DNA from: Bombyx mori
Lineage: Eukaryota > Arthropoda > Insecta > Lepidoptera > Bombycidae
DNA: 64,000 nucleotides
Assembly: GCF_030269925.1 (NCBI RefSeq)
Contig: NC_085107.1
Location: 14,942,001 to 15,006,000 of the forward strand
Direction of reading: 5' to 3'
Position 1 is the first letter of the stretch; every line of letters begins with the position of its first letter. Under the pieces are notes generated by a model that ran no database searches, had not been told where the DNA came from, and saw only the letters and a list, made by a program, of their open reading frames with translations. The position numbers and the translations under genes are program-made. Positions 1-10,277 of the stretch are shown here, piece after piece.

Positions 1-2665
1 CCGCAAACATACCTGATGCGCTACAGTACCGCGGGAGCCCCAACAACATCCTGAAAGCATTATTATATTGCACTCGGAGAGCATTGTATGTCCGCCGCGC
101 ATATCGAACCCACAGGGTACAGGTATATAAGGACTGGCAAAACGCCTTGAACAAGGTTACCTTAACCTGTGCGGTACAACGGTAGAACCTGCGGGCCAGC
201 ATACTGCAGCGGACAGCCAACGCTCTCCGTTCCCTTTCAATATCTGCATCATCTTTAAGGTGCTCAGTTACAATATGGCCAAGGTATTTGAACTCAGTAA
301 CCCTCTTCAGTGGAGTACCTCCGAGCGTCACTGGTGGCACATAACTCGGTTTTGTCTTTGCTGCCTTAAAGACGAGCAGTTCACTTTTTTTAACATTATA
401 GTGGAGCCCGTGAGATTCCGCGTACCTCTCACAGATGGACAACAACCGCCGGAGAGCACCGATCGATGGGCTCAACAGCACCATGTCGTCAGCGTAACTG
501 ATGCTGTTCACACAGTGACCATCAATCGAGCAGCCGACACGTGCCTCACCGAGTGCCTCGATCAACTCATTAATATACAGGTTGAAAAGCGCCGGTGAGG
601 TTAAGCCCCCCTGCCTCACCCCGCATTCCAACCTGTACTCCTCCGAAAGTGTGTTTGACCATCTTACCTGATTGGTCTGATACTCGTACCAATGGGAGAA
701 CAAGTCCACGTAAGGTCCCGGTACGCCCGTCTGCCTCAACTTACCCCACAACAAGTCGTACCTGACTAGGTCGAAAGCCTTCGAAAGATCGAGAAACACT
801 GCATAAACAGGCGTATTCCTCTCCGTGTAGTATCCCACCACATGCTTTAGCGACAGGATTGCACACTCGGTAGATAACATCGGTCTAAAACCGAACTGAG
901 CATCACTTAATGTAAGATGATCACTCACCTGCCGCTCGAGCACTGCATCGAGTACCTTAGCAGTTATGGTTGCCAGGGAGATCGGCCGATAGTTGTTACG
1001 ATCCGATACGTCGCCTGTTTTATTTTTTAAAATCGGGACAACGACCGTTCTCATTAACGCCCCGGGCAGATACGAATGTCTGATACAGAAGGTATATAAG
1101 AGCGCTAGCAATCTAGGTAAATGCGGACCGGCGTGTTGAAAGTGCTCAATGCTGAGGTGGTCATGACCGGGAGACTTACCCTTAGTCATATTCATTATAA
1201 TTTTAGTTATTTCCTTCGTTGTTATCCGAGGTGGTACATGCGAGGGTCGACTCGGGTCCACCACCCCAGCATCAGCACCTCTACTTAACTGACCGGGTGA
1301 TTGTACCCTGAAATGGTTTCTAAACAGATTAGCAATCCTCACAGGCTCACACTCGCCATCAATGCTCACCGGGATACCAGCTTTTGGACTCAATCTCCTT
1401 GTTTGTTTCCAGAAACCTCGGAAGTCTTTTTGTTCGTGTTTTGTGGCAAGAATATTCATTTTTATTTGTTCCTGATGGTTTTGACAAAATTTAAGCTGTT
1501 TTTTGAATATTTTTCTCGATTCCACCATATCCCTATACACAGTTCCTTTCCGAGGTTTCCCGTTCCACACCCAGCAAAGAAAAGTTTGTCTAGCCACCCG
1601 GTGAGCACTGCGGACGTGCTTGTTCCACCCAATCAATGGTCGAATACCCCTATGGGTTATTTCACACTTATTACTAAAATTATCATAACAGTTAATAGAG
1701 GCTTCAGTTAAAACATTAATAATACACATATAAAAATTATTTATAACAGATTGATGATTCACATTAGTACACATTTTATCACAACATTTGTTCAATTCTA
1801 GAGGAAAATCTATTAATTTCAATTTATCATTACAATATTTAAAATACATATCAATTTGATCTCCTGTGCGTTCACCCCATATAATTTTATTTACATTACT
1901 AATATTAGGCGGAATAGTCATGGATCTAACTCTTTCAAGATTACATTCGACCTCCAATGGAAAATGATCTGACCAGAAAACATCATAATGTATTTTTACG
2001 TTTACTACTGTCCGCCACGCGGCCACACTAGTTAAACAATGGTCGAGCCACGAACAGGTACCATGCGCATCGCTAGTGTAAGTATATGATTGAGAGTCAA
2101 TACCTAGTCTCTCAATGTCCGCACATAGCCAATTCTGCTCCGCACAAAAACTTAACATTTCATTTCCAAATAATTTGCCAGGATGGGCATTAAAATCTCC
2201 TAACACATATATAGATTCAACATGTTCATTCTCAACTATAGCAGATATTTCACTGAGGCATTCAACAAATTCACATAAATGATCAAGTTCGTTAGTAGGC
2301 ATATATACACTAAAAAATAACATAGACCGATCCGCGACACACACTTTGATCGCGACAATACGCTCACTCGCACAGGGGATCACAGACACCGATTGAAATG
2401 AATCATTTCTCCATAATAGGCCTACGCCACCGTAAGGACGGCCGCGCAATAACCCACTGCTATTGTCCATCGCTGATTTACCAAAATAAGAAAAGTCTTT
2501 GTTTAACAACCCCAGATCAGGTACTTCGGTTGGTAATAACCATGTTTCTTGGAGTGCCATTACATCCACCTTCTTACTCAGTAGCCGTATGCAATCCATA
2601 GACCTCTTTAGGCTCATACAGTTGAAGCTCATAATTTTATATGTCTTGTGGTTATCTTTATCCAT
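1..2665 (-). CDS. LINE ORF2: APE endonuclease + reverse transcriptase, 888 codons in view, 3' end outside
   Basis: The start is the ATG at 2665-2663, two bases after the ORF1 stop. I read the whole frame to base 2 and found no stop or frameshift. The N-terminal part (about residues 1-230) is an apurinic-type endonuclease: an MSFN-like start, LQETW, and GDFNAHPG near residue 156. The reverse transcriptase follows, with QFGFRP near residue 595, LSKAFD near 630, GVRQGGLTSP before the active site, and the catalytic YADD box at about residues 724-727. The thumb/C-terminal part is cut by the window. The protein would nick target DNA and prime reverse transcription of its own RNA. Such an undamaged ORF suggests a young copy. 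It was not listed as an open frame in a simple start-to-stop search because it has no stop inside the window. Confidence 0.92.
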   Translation of the reverse strand, partial: MDKDNHKTYKIMSFNCMSLKRSMDCIRLLSKKVDVMALQETWLLPTEVPDLGLLNKDFSYFGKSAMDNSSGLLRGRPYGGVGLLWRNDSFQSVSVIPCASERIVAIKVCVADRSMLFFSVYMPTNELDHLCEFVECLSEISAIVENEHVESIYVLGDFNAHPGKLFGNEMLSFCAEQNWLCADIERLGIDSQSYTYTSDAHGTCSWLDHCLTSVAAWRTVVNVKIHYDVFWSDHFPLEVECNLERVRSMTIPPNISNVNKIIWGERTGDQIDMYFKYCNDKLKLIDFPLELNKCCDKMCTNVNHQSVINNFYMCIINVLTEASINCYDNFSNKCEITHRGIRPLIGWNKHVRSAHRVARQTFLCWVWNGKPRKGTVYRDMVESRKIFKKQLKFCQNHQEQIKMNILATKHEQKDFRGFWKQTRRLSPKAGIPVSIDGECEPVRIANLFRNHFRVQSPGQLSRGADAGVVDPSRPSHVPPRITTKEITKIIMNMTKGKSPGHDHLSIEHFQHAGPHLPRLLALLYTFCIRHSYLPGALMRTVVVPILKNKTGDVSDRNNYRPISLATITAKVLDAVLERQVSDHLTLSDAQFGFRPMLSTECAILSLKHVVGYYTERNTPVYAVFLDLSKAFDLVRYDLLWGKLRQTGVPGPYVDLFSHWYEYQTNQVRWSNTLSEEYRLECGVRQGGLTSPALFNLYINELIEALGEARVGCSIDGHCVNSISYADDMVLLSPSIGALRRLLSICERYAESHGLHYNVKKSELLVFKAAKTKPSYVPPVTLGGTPLKRVTEFKYLGHIVTEHLKDDADIERERRALAVRCSMLARRFYRCTAQVKVTLFKAFCQSLYTCTLWVRYARRTYNALRVQYNNAFRMLLGLPRYCSASGMFA

Positions 2666-2666
2666 T

Positions 2667-3392
2667 TTAAGTAATTAATTTTTGTTCATCACTTGTTTTC
2701 CCATATTTATTATACTGTACAAACCTGCGGTAAGATACCCCACAAGGCCATAAATTCTCATCCATAAATATCGATAATTTATCCTTAGGTATCATAAACT
2801 TGTACCCTCCGTAATCTTTTTTAAATTTCATATTTACTTTCTCTAATTGCACGTCAACACCGGTCTTGCTCATAATATAATTAGAAATATCTTCCGTCAT
2901 GCAATTAATATCAACATTATATATATAAAACGGTATTCTCGTATTTGCCGCTTTAAATGTATTGTAATGACTATCCGCTTTTCCCGTCATTGCAGTGAAT
3001 CTGTTCTTATTACGCCTTCGTTGCACCAGGACCCAGTCATCATTTTTGCAAATTTTCCCATTACTCGCACTAGTACTCGAACCCGCTACCTCCGAAGCCC
3101 GAGGCACGCGCGCAGCCGCCTCAGCATATGAGTTGCTGCTAGGCTGACTCACCTCGGTTCTCGCCGGGCGCGATGTTACACGTACAGGCGACACCGCCGA
3201 TCGCCTACCTCCAGAACCGTTTTCTCCGCTCAGCCGCTCAGTTGGACGCGAAAGTGAGAGGCCACTATGACATGTTACCTTGCGTGCGAGCGAATCAGAT
3301 GACAGTAAGTGAGCCACCGGGCGTTGAGTCTTTGTGTTGTCAATGCAAGAAGTATGAATGATATTCGTTGAATCGGTTTGAAATAAGAAAGC
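2667..3392 (-). CDS. LINE ORF1-like protein, 5'-truncated
   Basis: An open frame ends with TAA at 2669-2667 just before ORF2. It has no in-frame ATG near its 5' end: the first possible start is a GTG at 3317, and an in-frame stop lies at 3395-3393, so the true N-terminus is missing or lies outside this copy. The N-terminal half is Ser/Arg/Ala-rich and low in complexity. The C-terminal half is compact (about 100 residues from the KNDDWVLVQRRR stretch onward) and resembles the RNA-binding module seen at the end of many insect LINE ORF1 proteins. I see no CCHC knuckle. The likely role is packaging the element's RNA; that is inferred from position, not from a diagnostic motif. Confidence 0.6.
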   Translation of the reverse strand, partial: AFLFQTDSTNIIHTSCIDNTKTQRPVAHLLSSDSLARKVTCHSGLSLSRPTERLSGENGSGGRRSAVSPVRVTSRPARTEVSQPSSNSYAEAAARVPRASEVAGSSTSASNGKICKNDDWVLVQRRRNKNRFTAMTGKADSHYNTFKAANTRIPFYIYNVDINCMTEDISNYIMSKTGVDVQLEKVNMKFKKDYGGYKFMIPKDKLSIFMDENLWPCGVSYRRFVQYNKYGKTSDEQKLIT

Positions 3393-3395
3393 CTA

Positions 3396-4625
3396 CTTCG
3401 CAATAGTTTTTTTTGCTGTAAAAAAGAAGAAGCGCTGATTTTGGTTAAAAGTTATGTTAATATTTTTATTTTTGTTTCTAATTTAGCATAGCATTTTGCG
3501 AATTTAAGGAAAATTTATTAATCATTCGCTATCCGACCTGGTAGGCGGAAAATGTAACCCAGATAGCCAGGATAGCGAATAGCTGCCGAATATCCGTTCC
3601 TGTTTTTATTTCCACCAGTTTGTAGTCAAAATATTAGTAAAATGAGTATTTTGTTATTCTCAGACTCATAACTCATTCAATAAGAGAGACAAAATTAAAA
3701 AATTCGGATCGTATATATTCGTATTATATTCGAAGGTGTAAATTCCTAATCACCGTTATATTTTTTTGGTAAATACGTATTTCTAGTAGCTGAAATTAAA
3801 AGAAGAAATTTCTTAGTAAGGAGTGAATTTGTTTTATACAGATTTATTATAAAATATAAAGAAAAGCTTCTTCTATTTTCTCATATCTTTCACTGTGAAC
3901 TGGTTTGGATTTATCAGCTGGATAATAAAAAGAATATTCTAAACCCCTGTCATATTACGCTAAAATTTTTCATCAGCTACATCGAGCCACCGCTATCAAA
4001 CGAACATGCTACGCGAGTTTCATTACATTGAATATACGAACGTCTACACGGTACGGAAACGAATTCCACTTTTCATTCCAACGTGCCTTTGACAAGTTCG
4101 GTCCTTTCACACATTTCTCGGTGCACCGCAAGACGTGACGTGTTGCGCATTTTATATTTCAGTTCTAAATTTAGTGAAAACGTGAGCTATATGCAATCAA
4201 ATCCATTCGAAAATGTATGTAAAAAACCTCCGAAACCAGGTTAAATACAGTACAAACTAGACTAGTTAAGAAAAAAAATAATCAAACAATGCATAGAATC
4301 TTTAATGCGGAAATTTAGTAGTCTTGGCTTGCCAACGTGCCAAAATGTTGGTCGTTACGTATTGGACGGTCGATATACGTGCCTCGTTAGAAACCTGTTA
4401 TAATTGTCAGCATCATTTGTCAACTTTTGTTTTTTGCGTTTTGTTTACCACGTTCATTCAATATTTTGTTTACACTAAAATACTTAAATAGTGTTGGTAT
4501 AATAAATAATGTTTTCTTTTTTCAAACAAAGAACTTTACAGATACCTATTTAGATTTTATCGAAACATAATATAGGTAGGTGCGTAGGTTTAAGTTGATC
4601 GTTTTAATTCCAAGAACGAAGTAAA
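3396..4625. other. AT-rich stretch without a recognisable gene
   Basis: No ORF of note, no RNA gene and no repeat that I recognise. A less AT-rich patch at 3960-4150 has no identifiable coding frame. Confidence 0.4.
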
Positions 4626-4919
4626 TCTATATATATAAAAATTAATTGCTGTTCGTTAGTCTCGCTAAAACTCGAGAACGGCTGGATCGATTTGAATAAT
4701 TTTGGTTTTGAATTATTTGTAGAAGTCCAGAGAAGGTTTAAAAGGTAGATACATATGAAAAGGGTCGGAAATAAATTAAAATAACAATTTAGTTTTTCCT
4801 TTGATGTGTCTTTCCCTCGTCGCACGGATTCCTTTTGTTTGTTTTAAATTTATTTTATACAAAAGTTTAGGTCTTTTATTTATCAATTTAGGCACTACAA
4901 AGTCTGCCGGGTCAGCTAG
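4626..4919 (+). mobile_element. Non-autonomous Helitron, 294 bp
   Basis: It begins with TC (TCTATATATATAAAA) directly after an A and ends with CTAG (GCCGGGTCAGCTAG) directly before a T. That is the A|TC...CTRR|T signature of Helitron insertion between A and T with no target duplication. The GC-rich 3' terminus fits the usual subterminal hairpin region. There is no coding capacity. The internal sequence matches my memory of a family very common in Lepidoptera, but the family name would need a library search. Confidence 0.8.
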
Positions 4920-5375
4920 TCTTTAATAGAAATTCATTGGGACTAATTACAAAATTATCTTTGTTTGCGTGGAGCATTTAATTTTACGAAAACACTGTCA
5001 GTTTCTTCTTCAAATTAACTAAATTGAAGCTTTAAGTTAGATAGAACCCTTCCCCGATTACAAATACAACGCTTACAATCACAAACTCATTTTAATACCA
5101 TCAAGTAATTCTTAAGTGTATTTTGCACTACAATAATATTATTATTATTAAACTGATGCACAAGATTGACAGATTTTCAATTCTAATAATAACGACAAAC
5201 GGTATGTAAGATTTAGATTGTCACGGGCTCTTTATATACTGTTTCACTAGTACAAAGTAATTATTAGCACGCTAATCTTTACCGTGTCATGAATGTCTAA
5301 CAATTTTGAATTTAAATCTAGTTGACACTAACGCAACGGCACTCGTGTGTACTTTGTAACTGACTTTGAATTTTA

Positions 5376-5624
5376 TCTATACTAATATATAAATCTACAG
5401 TGGTTTTACGAATGTTCCGTTATAACTACTGAACCATGCATCCGATTGACTTGAAACTTGGCATCCATGTAGAAAATACATGTACTTAATGAATAGGCTA
5501 ATATTTATATGAGTGTTAGACTCCCTACACCAGTTGCGGGGGCGTTAATAATGAGAATCTTTGTGGGGGTGAGAAATAACAATGTTAATTTTAAATGCCC
5601 AGCGAAGCGGACGGGTACAGCTAG
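5376..5624 (+). mobile_element. Non-autonomous Helitron, 249 bp (family also at 29015-29264)
   Basis: Ends are A|TCTATACTAATATATAAATC and GGACGGGTACAGCTAG|T. A second copy of the same family lies in inverse orientation at 29015-29264, with matching ends and nearly the same length. No coding frame is present. Confidence 0.85.
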
Positions 5625-6501
5625 TACTTTAATACAAACAAATAGACTCTGTAATTTTATCTTAATTTAATACACCCTGTTAAATTCTTGTGTTAAAGTT
5701 TTCTCATTCTTAATCCTTCTTTCTTAATTTCAGTCTGAGTTTAAGCTCCTTTTGTGTTATCCATTGGAAAATTAAAAGTTAATTAGAGAATATTACAATC
5801 CTAGTACATTATTTACAAACACTATAATCTTGTGCGACTTTCAGTTGCACGTCTTCACTTTTACAAGGTTACTTTCATAAAAGATTTACGTATTATATTC
5901 ACGTTTAAATGATTCCTCATTTTTGTTTCATTATTATAATTTAATTCACGTCCATCTTATTTAAGTTACGAAATTGAAAGCTATATACAAACTAAAACTT
6001 TATTTTTTATTGTAGCCTAAATTATTAAACTTCTGATTACATTTTCTGCATCGGAGTGCCCCCTAGCTGTCGCGAGAGAGATTGGCGACATCTCAATTGG
6101 TACAAGAGTCAGAACGAGACCGTGTCGCCGCGCTGCGGTGTTAATCGGTGCGAATATAACGCACACCCTATCCCAGTTTACATTTTGAAAGGTTTGATTT
6201 TAAGATCAAACGTTTGAATATCATTAACCTAATTTTCGGTATGTTTTACTTGTGTTTACTTTTGATCCAATTAATTCGTGCTATTTAGTTGTTTGTGCAA
6301 AGGATCAATAAGGATCTAAATTTAAATAGCTGCTTGTTAGTTCTCATGTCAATAATATTATTTTTTGTGTACGTACTAGTGACACTAAATTCATTTTTCC
6401 GAGCTTTACTTTGTATTGCACCGGGAATTGTCACGAGCTACCAAAAGAGCAGATTTGGGATTGACTTCACGTCTCAAAGTGTTTACGTCACAGTGTCTGT
6501 C
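5625..6501. other. Unassigned AT-rich stretch with one GC-richer patch
   Basis: A short GC-richer patch lies at 6050-6165. I see no gene or known repeat in it. Confidence 0.35.
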
Positions 6502-6731
6502 TTTTTTTTTATTGCGTAGATGGTTGGACGAGCTCACAGCCCACCTGGTGTTAAGTGGTTACTGGAGCCCATAGACATTTACAACGCCACCCACCTTGAG
6601 ATATAAGTTCTAAAGTCTCAAGTATAGTTACAACGGCTACCTCATCCTTCAAGCCGAAACGCATTACTGCTTCACGGCGGAAATAGGCGGGGTAGTGGTA
6701 CCTACCCGTGCGGACTCACATGACTCACTCA
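6502..6731 (-). mobile_element. Bm1 SINE, truncated
   Basis: Reading on the plus strand, a T-run (the SINE poly-A side) is followed by the Bm1 body: GGACGAGCTCACAGCCCACC, the AGTGGTTACTGGAGCCCATA block, the CACCCACCTTGAGATATAAG block and the CCTACCCGTGCGGACTCACA block. The tRNA-like head is missing, as is usual for 5'-truncated retrocopies. Confidence 0.85.
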
Positions 6732-7921
6732 CCTACAGATAACAATGCCAACGCTGATGATTCCGTAAAATTTTAAGCGTAGGTAATCATGCTAAGAACA
6801 TTTGACTCCGCAACGCAGCCTAAGGTGTTACGAAACAAAGTAATGGCTCCATAGCGGAAACAATGGAGGGCTGACGTTAAAAGAAGACATAACGTAGTTA
6901 AAGTCCATCGTTGTATAAGATGCAAGCTCCGCTTTTGCTGTTACGGCTGTCGGGTCAAGACGGCCGTGGCTTCGTTGGCTTTAGCATCCTACGAGGTATA
7001 TAGGCATATCTCATGGGAGTAAGATTTCTATATTCAATACATTCGTGAAGGCTAGCAATTAAGGAAGACTGCTTCGGTGACCAGTGTTTGGGGTATCGCA
7101 GACAATGTGAGAGCGGTTCTCGTGATCCTTGCTGTTCTGGAATGTCACGATGAAAGGACATCGCGGGTATTTTAGTCAATAAGATTCCACGGAGATCATG
7201 TTGCACATTTCGAAATTGGCTGAAGATGTTGATAGGATACAGAGTCGCCATTTTTCTTTTTTCAGTGTACAAACATAAAAAAGCATCCAATTCAAAATGT
7301 GTACTTATTCAACATTATCATGAGACATAATGAAAGGGAATCAAATTCAAAGTCAGCTGCCAAAGAAATATTAAAATGTATTATCACTGCCACCTGTCGC
7401 TGTTTAGATGTGCCATAAAAAAGTGATGTGTGTTTCTTTAAACAAAAGACGGAATGTAATGGGAATATTTTTATAAATACTTGTTAATATTTCAAGTTTA
7501 AATTGCAGGTTTTACGTTTATCGAATCATATTACATAGTATTAATGCTAAATATATTTTAAGACTTTTCTCTGGCACCAGTAAAAATATGAAAACACGAT
7601 TCGAGTAATGTTTTAAAGTCTAATTAGTTAATCTCGTAGTTATCTAATAGCCTTAAACATCACGATATGACTGATACCGTCCAATTTGACACATGAGATC
7701 ATAATTGAGGTAGACTAACAACCTTCTAACATTTAAAACTAAAAGTAATAACTTGCTTTGAAGCTCTCTTGGACAGGGCGGGGTTCTTTCCTTTTGTTTA
7801 ATCTTATCTTAGTTACTTGACCATTACGATTCGAATTTGGATCGACAATTCGAAGAAAATCCCATATAGTAGGAGCATAAAAATAGTTTTGCAATACAAA
7901 TTCTTTATTTTGATAGACAGC
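6732..7921. other. No recognised gene; one unexplained open frame
   Basis: A 111-codon minus-strand frame at 6955-7290 is longer than its AT-rich neighbours, but has no motif I recognise and no splice or poly(A) context. It could be old transposon sequence. Confidence 0.3.
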
Positions 7922-8140
7922 GATTATTACACCACCCCGCCTTTTTCTGCCGTGATGCTGTAATGCGTTTCGGTTTGAAGGGTGGGGTAGCCGTTGTACT
8001 GTACAAACTGAGACCCTTGAACTCATATCTCAACGTAGGTGACGACATTTACGTTGTCGATGTCTATGGGCTCCGGTAATCACTAAACATAAGGTGGGCC
8101 GTGAGCTCGTCCGCCCACCTACGCAATAAATAAATAAAAA
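7922..8140 (+). mobile_element. Bm1 SINE, diverged and truncated
   Basis: Forward-orientation Bm1 body: CCACCCCGCC, the TAATGCGTTTCGGTTTGAAG block, a diverged GATGTCTATGGGCTCC block, and GTGAGCTCGTCCGCCCACCT followed by an A-rich tail of AAAT units. Confidence 0.8.
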
Positions 8141-9018
8141 CACCAGTACAAATAAATGGTAATTTCATTATCGAAACATTTTTGTTAGTTGACGATTTCA
8201 AAACCGAGCATTTTACATACGCATTTTTATTTTCCACTCCATATGGGACTGTCGAACTCACCGTCTGGTATCAAGCAATTACTGGAGACTATACACTGAC
8301 CATCAAACGTCAACGTCACCGCAAGCCTTGAGCCATTAAGGTCGATATTTTAATTCAAGCGCAGCACAGTAATAACATAATGTAGGTACCTAGGAAAAGA
8401 TAATAAATAGTTTTCGCTAGTTTGAACGGTTGATGGGTAGGAATATTATAACAATACTAATAGCTTACTCTAGGCTTGTTTAATAGACGAACATAGTATT
8501 CCGTTGAGTAGACTTTAAAGTGAACCCCGCGTGCGTTTTCTACAGCAACCGGCAGAAAAAGAACTTCTTTAATATTTAGATGATATTATTAAACATAAAA
8601 GTAGCGCTGTTGCTGTAAACATGGATAAATTTAATGTTTAATCTATCCTGTTGTAACTACCCTGGGGAGTTGTCACAATTATTAGTAAAACTCCCAAAAA
8701 ATGTAATAGAAAGTTTCACAGAATAGAAATGCAGCCCTCGCTAATTTGATATATCTTAAAACACAATACTATAGAAGAATAGAATACAATCCCTCAATAT
8801 ATTATTCATAACTTGATTATGGATATGCCAAGGAAACTATAAAAAGGAAATAACTTGCAGTTTGTATAGCTAGATGGACAACCCTAGGTATAATCATAAG
8901 CGAAATCTACTAAATAAATAAACTTAATTGTCACGAATATTCATATTTCCGATTGATGTTTTTTTTTAGTTCTTAATTTGTCCATTATGTGTTATAGGCT
9001 ATCGATTTATGATAACTA
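8141..9018. other. AT-rich stretch without a recognisable feature
   Basis: No coding frame, RNA gene or known repeat seen. Confidence 0.4.
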
Positions 9019-10277
9019 CATAGTCTTGCCATAAATACTAAGACGAAGGAAAAAAAAAAACTATTGCAAATAACATTTATTACTTTTACAGTGTGCTTGC
9101 TAGTTTAATATTCGAAGTGCTCTCGAGTGTTACTTTAAAATTCGAAGCTTATTCGAAGTATTCTCCATTGGCTGCAATACAGTCCTTTAAACGCTGAGGC
9201 CAGTTATCAATAGAAGCACGCACTCTTTCCATGGGAAAATTTTTCACTGCCAGTCGTACTGATTGTTTTAGGGACTCCAAATTATCATGGCGTTTAGAGC
9301 AAGCCGTACTCTCTAAAACTGACCATAAATCATAATCCAGCTGATTAAGATCGGGACTAGACGACGGCCAGTATTCAGCTTTGATGAAGTCCGAAACGTT
9401 CGTTTCCACCCAAGACTGCGTAGACCGAGCATTATGACCTGCCGCCGAGTCTTGCTGTAAGGACCATTCTTGATTATTGAACATGGTGTTGTTAAGGGGC
9501 TTCACTACCTTCTCAAGAATGGTATCTTGATACACTTGTGCCGATGTTTTGATACATTTTTCACAAAAGTATGGCTCAGTCACTCCTTCATAGCTAATAC
9601 ACCACCAAACCATCACTGAGCTTTGAGCATAAATACGGTCATTTTGTTTGTTAAAATGTTGCTCAATTGTAAAAAAATTCTCATCCGTAAACAAAGTTTT
9701 TCTATGACCTCCCTTTGCGTACCGCTTCAGTAGTTGTTTCGATTTTACCACCCTATTCTCTTCTAAATTATCAGTTAAGAAATGACCAGTACGTCTCTTA
9801 TAGGCTACAAGTCCTAAGTCATCTTTTAAAATACGCGACATGGTTCTAGGTGCTATCTTCATCTCCCGAGATAAAATCTTTTGCTTTCGGACAGGATTTC
9901 TTCGAATTCTTTCCCTTACTGCTTTGACCACCTTTTTCGTACGAACACTACGTGGACGGCCAGATCTTTTTCTGTCACAAACAGAGGAGGTCTCATTGCA
10001 CCTATTAGTAACCCGGTACACAAACATTTTACTAATACCAAGCGTATGGAGAGTTTTAAAAATTGCATTTGGCTCCATACCTACTTTGTCTAATGCAATC
10101 ACAGCGATTCGGTTCTCTTTATCACCCCACTCCATTTTAATATCGCAAAATATTGTACAATGTATTGGCGCCAAAATGGGAAACCGCAATGAGCAATCAT
10201 ATAAAATGACAGATTCCAAATTCAAATGTAATATTTCGTTTATTTTTAATTGTAACAGTATTTATGGCCAGACTAAG
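9019..10277 (-). mobile_element. maT-type mariner transposon (DD37D, Bmmar1-like)
   Basis: The element is bounded by TA on both sides (9017-9018 and 10278-10279). The right end on the plus strand is ACAGTATTTATGGCCAGACT followed by AAG. The left end is a mutated copy of its reverse complement (CATAGTCTTGCCATAAATAC). A sibling with better TIRs is at 26791-28097. The transposase frame is open. TA target duplication, TIR type and the DD37D triad identify the maT branch of the Tc1/mariner superfamily; Bmmar1 from silkworm belongs there. Confidence 0.92.
9149..10135 (-). CDS. maT mariner transposase, open frame, 328 residues
   Basis: I chose the ATG at 10135-10133 (MEWGDKENRI) because it aligns with the start in the sister copy. 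An upstream in-frame ATG at 10225 lies close to the TIR and adds mostly TIR-derived residues. Residues about 5-110 form the paired helix-turn-helix DNA-binding region, with the SGRPRSVRTKK stretch between its halves. The catalytic triad is D151 (LFTDENFF), D229 (LQQDSAAGH) and D267 (QLDYDLW). Thirty-seven residues lie between the last two, i.e. DD37D. The protein would cut and paste the element at TA sites in the nucleus. Compared with the copy at 26.8 kb it lacks 18 residues after AQSS (residue 173), so it may be inactive even though the frame is intact. Confidence 0.9.
   Translation of the reverse strand: MEWGDKENRIAVIALDKVGMEPNAIFKTLHTLGISKMFVYRVTNRCNETSSVCDRKRSGRPRSVRTKKVVKAVRERIRRNPVRKQKILSREMKIAPRTMSRILKDDLGLVAYKRRTGHFLTDNLEENRVVKSKQLLKRYAKGGHRKTLFTDENFFTIEQHFNKQNDRIYAQSSVMVWWCISYEGVTEPYFCEKCIKTSAQVYQDTILEKVVKPLNNTMFNNQEWSLQQDSAAGHNARSTQSWVETNVSDFIKAEYWPSSSPDLNQLDYDLWSVLESTACSKRHDNLESLKQSVRLAVKNFPMERVRASIDNWPQRLKDCIAANGEYFE

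Larger units (their letters stand above)
1..3392 (-). mobile_element. Non-LTR (LINE) retrotransposon, two ORFs, truncated by the window edge
   Basis: On the minus strand an ORF1-like frame is followed two bases later by an endonuclease/reverse-transcriptase ORF2 that runs off the left edge. The ORF1-stop / ORF2-start spacing is typical of non-LTR retrotransposons. The 5' end of the element lies somewhere near 3340-3400: no ORF1 start is visible and an in-frame stop sits at 3393-3395, so this copy is probably 5'-truncated. I place it only broadly, in the jockey/CR1/L2-like group with an APE-type endonuclease; the exact clade needs an RT phylogeny. Base composition (GC near 50% in ORF2) contrasts sharply with the AT-rich surroundings. 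Confidence 0.9.

Noticed and set aside
260..598. 112-codon plus-strand open frame
   Set aside because: It lies antisense to the intact LINE ORF2 and shows no domain; it is a shadow of the GC-richer coding strand. The same holds for 1301-1711 and 2398-2601.
6955..7290. 111-codon minus-strand frame as a protein gene
   Set aside because: No recognised domain, no splice partner, no family match that I can recall; kept only as an unexplained open frame.
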